DNA of 64,000 nucleotides from Calothrix sp. NIES-4105. GTDB lineage: Bacteria; Cyanobacteriota; Cyanobacteriia; Cyanobacteriales; Nostocaceae. The stretch covers positions 124,001-188,000 of the forward strand of contig NZ_AP018292.1 of assembly GCF_002368415.1 (NCBI RefSeq), written 5' to 3'. How positions within the stretch are numbered: position 1 is the stretch's first letter; every line of letters begins with the position of its first letter. Of this stretch, positions 43,701 to 53,692 are shown piece after piece. Position numbers and translations under genes: made by a program. A model generated the notes under the pieces. That model was not told the DNA's origin. It did no database searches and saw nothing but the letters and a program-made list of their open reading frames with translations.

Positions 43701-46159
43701 TTATATTTTTGATATTTCGTCATAATCAAGCCAAGTGGAAATACGACCGTTCGGAGTTAATACACATACTTTACCGTATGCAAAACTATGAACTGTTAAT
43801 TTGCCCGTGTACTGTTGACTTTTGACATGATTATCACCAATGTACTCTACTATATCTCCAACTTTATAGCGTCCTGGTAAAGAAGTTTTTTCGTCTTCTA
43901 TCGGAATTGTTTGTTGTTTAGCTTTTAGAATTGGTTTATCAGAATTAGACTGCTGACCAGTCGGCGCCGTTAAAACTAGAACAGGAGCTTTTGCAGTTTC
44001 TGTCTCGGTAATAGATGGTACTTCATCTGGCACTTTATAAGCTTTGATATCTTCTGCCTGAGTTATAGGTGGTACAACAATTGGCGCCGAAGTCACGTTC
44101 ATATTTTGATAGTTTTTCTGCCAATGACGATATGATGCTTTTTGAACATTACTTAGTTGTGACCAAACTCTTTCTTTCGCGCTGCTGGTCAACTTTTTAA
44201 CGTATCCTTCAACAAAACTAAAGGCGCCTGCATCAATTGCTCGACTAATTGACAACACATATTTATCGATTGCTTGAGCATCTTGTGAATGATAATCAAT
44301 ACCTTCTTGAATTGCCATACCTAGCAATTCCATATGTGCCTCTAGTAATTTGGGTTTATCACCAAATGACCGTTCGTATTTAAATCGATTTTCTTTATAA
44401 GCAAAATCTAAATAATCCTGGTCAGGCGCCTTTTCAAGTCCAAGTATTACCCACCAGGGTTTGTACGATATTAAATCTTGAATTCTTGTATCCGCGCGCT
44501 TTGTTGCCTCATCGTGACTAACAACAGTGTTAACAAAACTTTTGATAAAGTTAGAGCGCGCGTATTCAATTTTTGATTTAAATTCACGTAGAACAGATTT
44601 TATAATCCATTCTTTCGCTGCGGCGGCGCCTTTATATTTGTTCTGAGTAGCAAGTAAGTATCGCCAATAATGCTGTACGTTGGTTTCCCAGCCTGCAAAA
44701 TCATCACCGAAAATTAATCCGTCGTACCAGTCATCAGGAGGGTAGTAGTTATATCTACTCTTGAAAACTTCGTCTAAATTCTCTAAGGGTTTGTATTTGT
44801 TGTAGGCGCCGACTGCACGGTTTTTTAAATACCTAACCTGTTGACGCTGTTCTGGTGATAAAATTTCTTCAAACTTACGGCGAACTGTACTAGCTTCTTT
44901 TGGTTGGGATTCAAAGATATAGCCACAATGAGGACAAATTTTCTCGAAAGCTGCAACTTCTGAGTAACATTGTGGGCAAGTTTTAGTGGGAATTGGTTCC
45001 TGTGTTTGGGGTTAGGGCATAAATCAATTGGGAACGAATCAGTTGGAAGTCCCAAACGTTTAAGATTGCCACAAAAGTCCAAAAACCAACAGTCTTCTTT
45101 GCCTTCAAATGGACGTAAACCTCTACCGTTCATTTGTACCCATAAAGCTTTTGACTTTACCGGACGGCAAACTAGTACACTAGTTACAGATGGTTCATCG
45201 AAACCTTCACAGAGGACTCCGACCGAAGAAATTAACTTTATGTTACCGTCCCTGTACTTAGAAAATATATCTTCCCGCGCGCTTTCAGGAGTAGTACCAA
45301 CAATACATGAAGCACTGGCACCTGCTTCCTGAAACTGGTCAGCTAAATCTTCGGCTTGCTCAACAGTGGCGCAAAAAGCGATGATTTTACGCTTTAACTC
45401 TGGGTCACGTTCTAGATACTTTTGTATTATTTCATGATTAAGTGCAGGTGTACAAACACTCCGCATCGATTCTTCTGTAAACTCTCCGTCAACAACCTTT
45501 AACTTAGATTCATCAATTAAACCTGTGTAACCAAATTGGCGTGCGCGGCATAAATGACCCCATTCGATAAGCTCTTTGGGATAAGGCGCCTTTACAACTG
45601 TCTGGAAAAATTGGCAGTACCCTTGGTCACTTTTACTTCGCCACGGAGACGCTGATAGTCCTAAAAATTGTGTTTTACTCAATACCCAGATGCCACCTGA
45701 GTAATAATCCATGATTTGGCGCCAGATTTTATAGTATGCGCCAGTATGAGCTTCATCTAAAATAACCAAATCTATATCTGGTGGTAATTCCCGGTTACGG
45801 ATAGTTTGTAACATCCCTATCTGAACAGGTTTCTCGTAATCTGGTTTACCGTAATCACGCCAAATTACACCTGCTTCGATACCAAAGAATTTATCCAATT
45901 TATCTAGTGTTTGGCGTACTAGCTTACCGCGATGTACCAAAAATAATACTCGTTTACCTTGTGATACATAATCAGCAATAATTTTTGCTGCTAGGACGGT
46001 TTTGCCGGCGCCTGTGGGAGCGTACAATAGCACCGACGCTAAACCATTATTGAAACTGCTGTAGACTTGGTTGATTGATTTTTCCTGATATTTCCTCAAA
46101 TGGAAATCAGGATGGATGGTTACGGTTGCTTGGTCTGTGGACAACGAGTTCGTCATCAT
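43701..46159 (-). pseudogene. DEAD/DEAH-box helicase, frameshifted
   Basis: The first frame (start 46159) has Walker A LYAPTGAGKTVLAAKII, DEAH in LVILDEAHTG, motif III LGLSASPWRS and a later motif VI-like MNGRGLRPF. Near 45005 it changes frame: the reading CPNPKHRNQ goes out of register, while the next frame resumes IPTKTCPQCYSEVAAFEKICPHCGY, the zinc ribbon typical of this family. A missing CA dinucleotide in CACAGG explains it. The rest continues to 43701 with a C-terminal GDIVEYIGDNHVK-type module. Intact it would be ~820 residues. The GTGATC palindrome (46269) lies ~110 nt upstream. It is either broken or a sequencing slip. Confidence 0.75.
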
Positions 46160-46268
46160 AATCTGTATGGGCGCCGACTTTTAACGTTTTAACAAATAAT
46201 TAATTTTTTTTCTACTTCTGGTTACTGATTTAGATGTAGTCAAGCGCGCGGTTAACTTGATATTGCAA

Positions 46269-46287
46269 TGTGATCTAATCGATCACA
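46269..46287. promoter_or_regulatory. TGTGATC-type palindrome
   Basis: TGTGATC-(TAATC)-GATCACA lies ~110 nt upstream of the helicase start at 46159. Identical arms are at 50677 and 50833. Confidence 0.65.
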
Positions 46288-46384
46288 TTTTCAGACTAAC
46301 CAAATTTTTTTAACAAGGCGCCCGCTCGTCACGGAAAACATTTATAATACAAAATTATTGTTTTTCATGCCACCTGGAGGTTGA

Positions 46385-46595
46385 ATGAAAACTACACAAG
46401 AGTTAAAAGCGCGCGCTCACGAATTAACCAAACTTGCTGCTAGTTATGCTCGCTTCTTCAGGCGAAGTTATAAAATCTGACAGAAGAAAAGGGATGGACT
46501 TAATGAAGCAAGCGCGCGACGCGAGTCAGCGTTCTCAGGTAATTATTGCCGAAATTCTTCGTAGAGAAAAAACGCCCCCGATTGAGTTTGATTAA
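46385..46595 (+). pseudogene. Frameshifted copy of the small gene at 52319
   Basis: The start TGGAGGTTGA-ATG leads to MKTTQELKARAHELTKLAASYAR, nearly identical to the 52319 product. A slip near 46450 changes the frame, and the other frame continues GEVIKSDRRKGMDLMKQARDASQRSQVI to a stop. The copy therefore lost function by an indel. Confidence 0.75.
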
Positions 46596-46796
46596 AATGC
46601 CCGTTGTCAAATTGCTACATGATTGAGCAGAATACTTGAGTTGGGAAACGGCGCCTCCTGAACGGTATAAAACGTAAGTAATGCTTCCAATACTTTGGCT
46701 TGAATGAATATTTACTTCGCTTATGGTACGTGAATACTAAAGATGGTCGATATTTTTAAATTTTGACTACGTTCCTGATACAGGCGCCGTTGCTTA

Positions 46797-47041
46797 ATCA
46801 TCGTTCTGAAACTCGTAAATAATCCAGTCCCCAGTAATTATTTTTTTACTTTAATTTGTATCCGTGCAACCAAATACTTGTGTGATTGTAGCCGCACGCT
46901 AATCCTCAAACTTTACCCCCAAATCTACATTCAAAACTCGCTCAATTCTACGAATTACATCCTCTGTTGCAGGCGCCCTTAAATCTTCATTTTCCAGTTG
47001 ATACCAAGAACCATTAATCCAAACTCCATCGGGAACAAAGT
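46797..47041 (-). pseudogene. Remnants of an HTH tail and a small XRE gene
   Basis: Around 46797-46845 the minus strand reads ITGDWIIYEFQNDD and stop, matching the C-terminus of the HTH protein at 51585. At 46899-47041 it reads NGSWYQLENEDLRAPATEDVIRRIERVLNVDLGVKFED, the tail of the small XRE family. Both lack their N-terminal halves. They are traces of an earlier HTH/XRE pair like that at 51.0-51.8 kb. The 47,040-47,380 stretch shows nothing else. Confidence 0.6.
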
Positions 47042-47382
47042 TTCGAGTTCGACGAGGTAATCTCCGCCCCTGGTTGGGAATATAACGGAACTTTTATCCC
47101 TAACCATTAACACGCATCTTAAGAGAGAACTCGTACTCTAGAAGGCGCCATCCCAATAATTAGTCGCAGATGAAACACTACACACCTGAATAGGTGGTTC
47201 ACAATGGGAAACCAAGAGTCGCATTTTCTACACAAAAACAATAGGCATGAGTTTAGACTTTCTTCTCGACCGCCTAATTCTCACACCTGATTGTATATGA
47301 TTGGACTTTGGACTATTAGTTCAAAGCCCAATCTGAAAATCCATAGCAGGATTAAGAAAACTTTGACACCTATATCTAAGCG

Positions 47383-48135
47383 TTAAACAAAAATAGCTGA
47401 GTTTACAATACTTTCAAGTACCCAACCAGACTGATTGTCAAAAACGGCAATTAAGTCATTATGGTAAAATAGATTATTATTGTTTACAGAATAGTCAGAG
47501 GAACTTCCTTTTAGGACGAGATAATCCGGCTCTATACTTTGCAAGACCGTTTCAAAGCCAATAATATTAGCATAATCATTGTTGCCTAGACCTTGATAGT
47601 AAGCAGTATAGGAGTCTCCTAATACAAATTTATCTGAGGCAGTATCAAGAGCTTCACCTCCGAATCCCCCACCTGTTAAAGTATCAATCTCTCCAAACCC
47701 AGGAGAGCTACTATAAGGATCAACACCAATTAAATAATCTTGTTGCCAACCACCAATTAGTTCGTCATTACCAGTTCCACCATTTAAATAATCATCACCA
47801 TCATTGCCAGTCAGAGTGTCATTTCCATCTCCACCAAAAAGATTGTCTTTACCCCAACCACCACGCAATTCATCATTACCAGTTCCACCATCTAAATAAT
47901 CATCACCATCACTGCCATCAAGATAGTCATTACCTTCTTCACCATACAGTTGATCATCACCCCAACGACCATCTAGGTTGTCATTACCACTTCCACCAAA
48001 CAGTTGGTCATTTTTACGACCACTTTTTAATTCATCATCCCCCCCATAGCCGAACATTTTCCACTCATCCCCTCTTTCAAAGATAGAGGCAGATTTAGTG
48101 TTATTTCCTTCGTCACCAACATACCACTTAGTCAT
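47383..48135 (-). CDS. RTX (hemolysin-type calcium-binding) repeat protein
   Basis: This encodes 250 residues; AAAGGAATAATTTT precedes the ATG. Nonapeptide-like repeats [38 protein letters not shown] and others fill residues 30-140. The C-terminal part carries a [13 protein letters not shown] unit as in the end of RTX proteins. Such proteins are exported by type I secretion and bind calcium. Here the short length and no toxin domain suggest a cell-surface or simple secreted role. Confidence 0.85.
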   Translation of the reverse strand: MTKWYVGDEGNNTKSASIFERGDEWKMFGYGGDDELKSGRKNDQLFGGSGNDNLDGRWGDDQLYGEEGNDYLDGSDGDDYLDGGTGNDELRGGWGKDNLFGGDGNDTLTGNDGDDYLNGGTGNDELIGGWQQDYLIGVDPYSSSPGFGEIDTLTGGGFGGEALDTASDKFVLGDSYTAYYQGLGNNDYANIIGFETVLQSIEPDYLVLKGSSSDYSVNNNNLFYHNDLIAVFDNQSGWVLESIVNSAIFV

Positions 48136-48563
48136 AAAATTATTCCTTTAGATCAAGTTATGTGTCTGCACTTAACAAAGTCGCAATTATTACTTTACAA
48201 AAGCAATATGTATGTACTTTATTAAAGAAATTGTTGTAGAAGCGACTAGGGAGTGAGATTGAAATCAAAGTAGCGACGTTACGATAGATAGGCGCCAGTA
48301 TGTTCAATAATTACATGGCGGCTGCTTTACGTAGCTTGAATACCATCACCTTTAATCAGCTTGTACATATGTTAAATAAGAATATAATTTATCAGGAAAA
48401 ATACGTAGTACCCATGAGGGTACTTTCTCATACCACAGATTTGTAGTGATTTAAAACAAGGGCAGTAGCTTTGCTTTTTATGTTTGGGTATCAATATTCC
48501 TTAACACCTACTAAAAAACCTGATAAAAACTAGTAATAACTAAAAAATCATTACCAGAACCAG

Positions 48564-50300
48564 TTACGGAGCCACGGTGAATGCCCCTTTTTGAGTAACC
48601 TTCATTTGTTCTCGTTCAAGTAGAACTTGAGCTTCAGTAGGGTCTGCCTTTCCCTTTCTTTTACCCCCAGACTTGTTGCTACCTCCCGGCTTTCGCTTTT
48701 TATAGGTCTTTTTCTGGGATTCGAGTACTAAGGAATCTAATAAGAACCGAAGCACGGTATCGAGTTCAAACATACGGGGTCTACGGATACAGAATTTTTT
48801 CAGCCAAGCCGAAATCGCTCTCCACCCTCCCCCGAAACCTGCATCGTCCCAATCCTCCGGTCGGAAAAACGCAGTGAGTGTTTTTAACCATTGCTGGGGG
48901 ATATACTCTCGAAAACCCAAAGCACGACGCCCAATCACCATAGCGGCAGAACTAGCGCTATTCAAGCCATATTTTTGCATATACTTCACCATACCTATGA
49001 CACTAGTTAGAAATGGTGATTTAAATAATATTTCTATTCCATACTTTTCAGATCTAACAACAAGATAAGAACGAAATTTATCATATATAAAGCCTGATAA
49101 CATTCGATTGTATTCTTTACTAAGACTATGCCTCAGTTGATTTTTCTTTGTTGAAAAATCGAGATTCTCACAAGCAATAGGGCATTGGTAAATTTCTGCT
49201 AATTTAACAATTTCACATACAATATCCCTAAGTTTTGCTTCTTTCTGTCCAGTTGTTCCTGTTGGAATCGGAAAACTTATAGCATTGCGACATCTTTCCG
49301 GATTTCCATCACGTTTAATATAAATGACATCAATAGTTTCTGCATTTAAATCAATTCCAATACATCCATTTTGCAAATTAGAAATAGTTGGAACATCTTG
49401 AACATAAGTTGTTAAATGTATATACCACTGGTCGTTTTTATGTTCGCGTCTAAAGCATTGAACTGTAACTGGTTTTCCTGACTCTAATGCATAAAGTAAA
49501 TTATGTTTACGTTGCCCTGATACCTCAAATTCAAGACTTACTGTATCCCCATAATCACCACGTAAATATCTTGGAACGGTGAATGTAACACTAAATATAT
49601 CGTCTTGAATATAAAATATTTTGGCTACACGGTTATTTCCTACTACTGAACCACTGCCTATGCTGTAAAAGTTTCCACCACGTTTTTTCTCCCAATCAGC
49701 ACGCCATTCATCATGAGAAGAGTAACCATTATTTTCTAAATGATATTGAGCATTGAATAATTTGGCGCCACCAAAGCAGATGTGTAATCTTTTCGCTTTC
49801 TCTAATTCTTCTTTCTCTACTTGTTTTCGTTCAAGTCTATTAACTTTTGATTCTAACCCCATCAACCTACGAGCAAACCCTTTCATATTTTTCCGTGAGG
49901 GGAGCGCTAACTGCTGTGACATTAATTCAATTGTTGAGGCAACCGACTCCCAACCTGCCTTTATATCGTCATTTAATGCCTTGATTCTTAAAGCGCGCGC
50001 TTCCGTCAATTGGTCAAATGTACCTTTCGCATCGGTTGCAATTGAATCTGCCCATGCCCAATCAATATCAAATCTTCTTTGAAAAGTTTTTTCAATGTTG
50101 TCCTCTGATTGCCCATATTGCAATTCGTTTAAAGCAGTACGCACTATTGACTGATATCTATCACCCCAATCTTCTAAAAATGGATGATAATCAATGCGCG
50201 CTTCAACCCCAATTCGTAATTGTGGAGTACGTGTACCATCAGGATTTTTGGCTTTTGAATAAGAGCGATGTGTTAACTCACTCAACAATGATTTACTCAT
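48564..50300 (-). CDS. Large TnpB/Cas12-like RuvC protein with a possibly altered RuvC-III site
   Basis: This encodes 578 residues. RuvC-I is GIDLNAETIDVIYI (D317) and RuvC-II is CPIACENLDFSTKK (E378). The RuvC-III region reads YGLNSASSAAMVIGRRALGF (444-463), where family members usually carry an Asp; here it is Asn/Ser. The zinc ribbon usual in TnpB between II and III is absent. The N-terminal 300 residues are the helical/wedge part, and the C-terminus is a 60-residue basic tail. No TnpA or clear IS end is adjacent. It is a transposon-derived nuclease homologue, perhaps a repurposed one. Confidence 0.7.
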   Translation of the reverse strand: MSKSLLSELTHRSYSKAKNPDGTRTPQLRIGVEARIDYHPFLEDWGDRYQSIVRTALNELQYGQSEDNIEKTFQRRFDIDWAWADSIATDAKGTFDQLTEARALRIKALNDDIKAGWESVASTIELMSQQLALPSRKNMKGFARRLMGLESKVNRLERKQVEKEELEKAKRLHICFGGAKLFNAQYHLENNGYSSHDEWRADWEKKRGGNFYSIGSGSVVGNNRVAKIFYIQDDIFSVTFTVPRYLRGDYGDTVSLEFEVSGQRKHNLLYALESGKPVTVQCFRREHKNDQWYIHLTTYVQDVPTISNLQNGCIGIDLNAETIDVIYIKRDGNPERCRNAISFPIPTGTTGQKEAKLRDIVCEIVKLAEIYQCPIACENLDFSTKKNQLRHSLSKEYNRMLSGFIYDKFRSYLVVRSEKYGIEILFKSPFLTSVIGMVKYMQKYGLNSASSAAMVIGRRALGFREYIPQQWLKTLTAFFRPEDWDDAGFGGGWRAISAWLKKFCIRRPRMFELDTVLRFLLDSLVLESQKKTYKKRKPGGSNKSGGKRKGKADPTEAQVLLEREQMKVTQKGAFTVAP

Positions 50301-50642
50301 ATCAAAACTGCTCGACCTACAGTTGTTTATATGATTTATATTTTAGCAGATGATATTGATTTTTAAAACTATATTTATAACTGTAATATTTCTTAATTGT
50401 TAGAATTGTGCGCGCATCGTTAACCTATTTTTCAGTTAGTTTAGTAGATAAATGATAAATGATAATTTTTTTATATTAAGATTTCAATTGTAATATTTAT
50501 TACATGCATGTTATCTATGTGAATGCAGATTTAATAAATATTCTATATTTGAAGTCTTGGTATATATTAATAGTTTTTACCGGATTTTAGTAGCATAAAT
50601 ACGAGCAGCAGGATTCAGATATCGGCGCCTATTAACACTTTA

Positions 50643-50851
50643 TTAGTATTTAGGTACTGAAACCTCTAAATACAAATGTGATCTAATAGATCACATTTTC
50701 CTTCATAACCAAATTTTTATAACAGGCGCCCGTTAATCACAGGATATCAGTACCATACGCAGTGATTAAATAAACACAATAATTATGTATTGAAATGGTT
50801 AGTGCTTAAGTACTTAAATTCCTGAATTTAAATGTGATCCAATGGATCACA
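50643..50851. repeat. STRR heptamers and two TGTGATC-type palindromes
   Basis: Two STRR-like stretches (50643-50674, 50803-50830) alternate with TGTGATC-(TAATA)-GATCACA at 50677-50695 and TGTGATC-(CAATG)-GATCACA at 50833-50851. The first block resembles the sequence at 46269-46330, including the following AACCAAATTTTT. Confidence 0.6.
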
Positions 50852-50892
50852 TTCTTCAAATCGGCGTTTGACAGTCAGACAGGCGCCGTGGG

Positions 50893-50985
50893 TTAATCAT
50901 TGTTTTCTTTCCTCGTAAATAATCCAGTCGCTGACAAATATCCCCAATGTCTTGAGTGTTGGGTTTGATTTCCCGTTTTGCTCTT
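50893..50985 (-). pseudogene. Remnant of an HTH gene tail
   Basis: The minus strand reads NPTLKTLGIFVSDWIIYEE and then a stop, a damaged version of the end of the HTH protein at 51585 (NPTLKTIGDIC... DWIVYEF). It shows the same local duplication. Confidence 0.6.
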
Positions 50986-50998
50986 GTTCGTGCTTATG

Positions 50999-51592
50999 TT
51001 ACAGATTGTTGTTAAAACCGCGCTCTTCGCCTTCCACGGACATCTCCACGCCAAAATCAACCTCTAAAACTTTTTCTATCTTGCGAAGTGTTTCTAAAGG
51101 CAAGGATTGCTTTTCATCTTCGATTCGATACCAATTCATCTGAGACATGCCAACAGCTTCACATATAGCTTTTAACAAGCGATAATCACGCTCTCTGGCC
51201 TCCTTAATTTTGGCGCCTAGATTGGGAACCTCAATTGAAATTGTTTTCGTAACCTTTGCGACTCGTTCAATTCGCTCATCTTCAACGCGCTCTTTTTTTA
51301 TAACCTTGTTAAATGGCGGTTTAAATAAGTGAATAAAAGCGCTCTCTAGTTTCTCAAGCAAGCTTAATTCAACACATAAGTATGATATTTTAACCCCACC
51401 CAAAAGTGCTAAGTCTATCCCTTTGTGATGTAATTCCCATCGTTTCTTCAAATTTTTTGTTTGTCCAATATATTGAACTATACCCTGAGAATCAATAGCA
51501 AAATAAACACAGGGTATAGCAGGTAGCAGCGATTTTTTCTCTAATGGCAGGCATGGGAGAGAAAAAAGGTCGATTTCTGAAGGGTTAATCAT
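50999..51592 (-). CDS. GIY-YIG endonuclease fused to an XRE-like HTH domain
   Basis: From ATG 51592 it encodes 197 residues. The GIY-YIG module has VYFAIDSQGIVQYIGQTKNLKKRWELHH and a later ESAFIHLFKPPFN with the catalytic E. The C-terminal part (PNLGAKIKEARERDYRLLKAICEAVGMSQMNWYRIEDEKQSLPLETLRKIEKVLEVDFGVEM) is the small XRE domain of this region. The start overlaps the stop of the HTH gene at 51585 (ATGATTAA), so translation is coupled. It may be a homing-type or regulatory nuclease. Confidence 0.85.
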   Translation of the reverse strand: MINPSEIDLFSLPCLPLEKKSLLPAIPCVYFAIDSQGIVQYIGQTKNLKKRWELHHKGIDLALLGGVKISYLCVELSLLEKLESAFIHLFKPPFNKVIKKERVEDERIERVAKVTKTISIEVPNLGAKIKEARERDYRLLKAICEAVGMSQMNWYRIEDEKQSLPLETLRKIEKVLEVDFGVEMSVEGEERGFNNNL

Positions 51593-51797
51593 TGTTTTTA
51601 AACTCATAAACAATCCAGTCTCCAGGCTGAATTTGCAGTCCCTGGCAAATATCTCCAATGGTCTTTAGTGTCGGATTTGATTTTCCGTTTTCGATTTTGG
51701 AAAGATACTGCGGGCTTAATCCTGTCAACCGGGCGAGGTCATTTAAAGACACGTTTCTCGCGTCTCTTATTTCTCTAAGCAGAATTTTCACAGGCAT
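51585..51797 (-). CDS. XRE-type HTH regulator coupled to the GIY-YIG gene
   Basis: This encodes 70 residues: MPVKILLREIRDARNVSLNDLARLTGLSPQYLSKIENGKSNPTLKTIGDICQGLQIQPGDWIVYEFKNND. It is a textbook small HTH_3 protein. Its stop overlaps the start of the GIY-YIG-HTH gene by 8 nt. It is divergent from the sequence near 51.8-52.1 kb that contains GGCGCC and tandem palindromic words. It likely controls its operon. Confidence 0.85.
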   Translation of the reverse strand: MPVKILLREIRDARNVSLNDLARLTGLSPQYLSKIENGKSNPTLKTIGDICQGLQIQPGDWIVYEFKNND

Positions 51798-52120
51798 AAT
51801 TTCAACTCATAAGCAACATCCTAGTTTATCACCTTATATTTGTCAACCATTGGATGATAGTTGACAGATTTCATCCAATAGATGATGATAAGTACATAGA
51901 GAAAGGCGCCGCTCTGTCTACCAAACGTGAGGCGCCTTTCTCCAGCCCAAAAACCGTAGTAAAAGGACATTGCTATTATGCCTCAAACAACTTAGTAAAC
52001 GCTTTCCCATCACCTTTATAGGGTGTTGAAGGCAACACCCTTTTCTACCCAAAAATTTATCACCACTTGGTCGGGCGCCAAGCTAGAGAGCAACATAAGT
52101 GTCAGTTAAAAGGAGGAATT

Positions 52121-52319
52121 TTGAACCAAACAGCATTTCTTGCATTAGTGCAAGCGATTTATGAGCTACAAGGAATAGCCTCTGGTCTTTATGATGCTTC
52201 ATCTGTAGTATCAGATCAAGGAGCGCGGGTCCGATGCTACCCTACTTCAAACCGTAGCCGACAAAATATATAAAGAGTCAGAAAATATAGATGTGTTACT
52301 TGTTGAGATGGAGGAATGA
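52121..52319 (+). pseudogene. Small hypothetical gene, frameshifted, coupled to 52319
   Basis: From TTG 52121 (AAAGGAGG ahead) the first frame reads LNQTAFLALVQAIYELQGIASGLYDASSVVSDQGAR. A slip near 52225 moves the rest (SDATLLQTVADKIYKESENIDVLLVEMEE) to another frame, ending TGA that overlaps the next gene's ATG. The lost base in GCGCGGGTCC makes the gene inactive as read. The linked overlap shows an operon. Confidence 0.6.
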
Positions 52320-52516
52320 TGAAAACTACTGAAGAATTAAAAGCGCGCGCTCACGAATTAACCAAGCTTGCTGCTTCCTATGCTCGTCAAGCTGGGGAAA
52401 TTATAAGAAGCGATAGACGAAAAGGTTTAGACCTGATGAAGCAAGCATATGAGGCTAGCCAGCGTTCTCAAGTAATTGTTGGCGAAGTACTGCGTCGAGA
52501 AAGAATGTCTATTTAG
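52319..52516 (+). CDS. Small helical protein MKTTEELK... (operon partner)
   Basis: This encodes 65 residues, all predicted alpha-helix: MKTTEELKARAHELTKLAASYARQAGEIIRSDRRKGLDLMKQAYEASQRSQVIVGEVLRRE. The start overlaps the stop of the upstream gene. A nearly identical but broken copy is at 46385-46595. Its family is unknown; the length and helix content fit a small plasmid accessory protein or antitoxin-like partner. A terminator is at 52547-52584. Confidence 0.7.
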   Translation: MKTTEELKARAHELTKLAASYARQAGEIIRSDRRKGLDLMKQAYEASQRSQVIVGEVLRRERMSI

Positions 52517-52546
52517 CTTTGTACTTGTATTTCAAATCATGACTTT

Positions 52547-52584
52547 AAAGCGCCAGTGTTATCAATCAATACTGGCGCTTTTTA
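52547..52584 (+). terminator. Intrinsic terminator
   Basis: AAAGCGCCAGT (52547-52557) pairs with ACTGGCGCTTT (52571-52581) and is followed by TTTT. Confidence 0.8.
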
Positions 52585-52621
52585 TATTGCCAAACATCAC
52601 TTTAAATAAGGAATCGGAACA

Positions 52622-53545
52622 ATGGAGTTAAGCGGATTAGTTGCATTGCTTAATAGACAAGAGAAGTTGCTAACAGAAATCAGAGATAGTCTCAATAAAC
52701 CCAAGCTTGGATTACACAACGATGCTGGTGCATGTAAAATTTACTGCAACCGGCAACATGGTTCACTTTGGTACACACTAACTGATAAAATCGCTAATCC
52801 AGTACAAGAAAGCGCGCTGACTGGTTACTTAAAAGAATTGAAATTCGAGGAAACTGAGCGGCGCGGTAAGCCTACTTACAAGTTATTAACAACTATTGCA
52901 GCCCAGAGAGTGTACATTCTTGAATCTGGTGATGATAGCCACTTTACGAAATGCTTACTGAGCGCAATTGCAAGTTTGGCGCCATCTCAACTCTCACTGC
53001 CTATCACTATTTCTCCCCAACCTGGGGATGACGATAAAGTTCTGTTTTGCAGAGTGTGGATAGGTTCGGAGTACATTAAGGCGCCTTACTCAGAAGATAG
53101 CGATTTTCAAGCGATAGGCGATAGAGCAATAGCTATAGTCAGAGATGCTTCTAAGGCAAAGACTTTACAGCCTCAACAGTCAATAAAACAAGCAGTTTTG
53201 CCGATTATACAGGCGCCCGAACAAGCAAATGTATTGACTCATAATGAGCGTGTTAAGACCATCCGTAAAATGCTTGATTGCCCTGTAGAAATCCCAATTG
53301 AATGGTTAAAATCTCAAAAAGCGAATGATTTTAATCAATTGCCCAAAGAAGCTATTGATGGGTTTATACGAGATATTTGTGTAAGTTGGGCTTGCCAAAA
53401 TGGCATTAAAAATCAATCGGATGCAATCAAAATCTTTGAGAAACATGTACTTAATGTCGATGGTCCAGAGTTTAACCTCATCAAATCTTGGATGAATTAT
53501 ATTCAGACAATCCGGCTTGATGCGTCGGATTTGATTGAAGCGTAA
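52622..53545 (+). CDS. Hypothetical protein of a plasmid-like cluster
   Basis: This encodes 307 residues with AAGGAATCGGAACA upstream. An N-terminal helix (GLVALLNRQEKLLTEIRDSLN) is followed by a beta-rich domain (ACKIYCNRQHGSLWYTL then YKLLTTIAAQRVYILESG) and a C-terminal helical part (NGIKNQSDAIKIFEKHVLNVDGPEFNLIKSWMNYIQTI). I do not recognise the family. The position in a gene run with GIY-YIG and HTH genes suggests a DNA-related role; this is not shown. Confidence 0.6.
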   Translation: MELSGLVALLNRQEKLLTEIRDSLNKPKLGLHNDAGACKIYCNRQHGSLWYTLTDKIANPVQESALTGYLKELKFEETERRGKPTYKLLTTIAAQRVYILESGDDSHFTKCLLSAIASLAPSQLSLPITISPQPGDDDKVLFCRVWIGSEYIKAPYSEDSDFQAIGDRAIAIVRDASKAKTLQPQQSIKQAVLPIIQAPEQANVLTHNERVKTIRKMLDCPVEIPIEWLKSQKANDFNQLPKEAIDGFIRDICVSWACQNGIKNQSDAIKIFEKHVLNVDGPEFNLIKSWMNYIQTIRLDASDLIEA

Positions 53546-53613
53546 CTTTGAGTTTTTATTATCGTGAATGGCGCCTGCATTTAAAGAATATTCCCCTACC
53601 CCATAAAAAGGGG

Positions 53614-53692
53614 ATAGGGCAATACCCGAAGACACACTTAGAAAAATTGAACGAGTGCTTAATATTGATTTAGGAGTAAAGTTTGATGATTG
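53614..53692 (+). pseudogene. Remnant tail of a small XRE gene
   Basis: The frame reads IPEDTLRKIERVLNIDLGVKFDD and stop, the C-terminus of the small XRE family. It is immediately upstream of and overlaps the GIY-YIG gene (TGATGATTGA), mirroring the HTH/GIY-YIG arrangement at 51.6 kb. The N-terminal half is missing. Confidence 0.6.

Noticed and set aside
46797-47041. A functional small XRE gene here
   Set aside because: Only the tail of the domain is present and the upstream part is not readable in frame.
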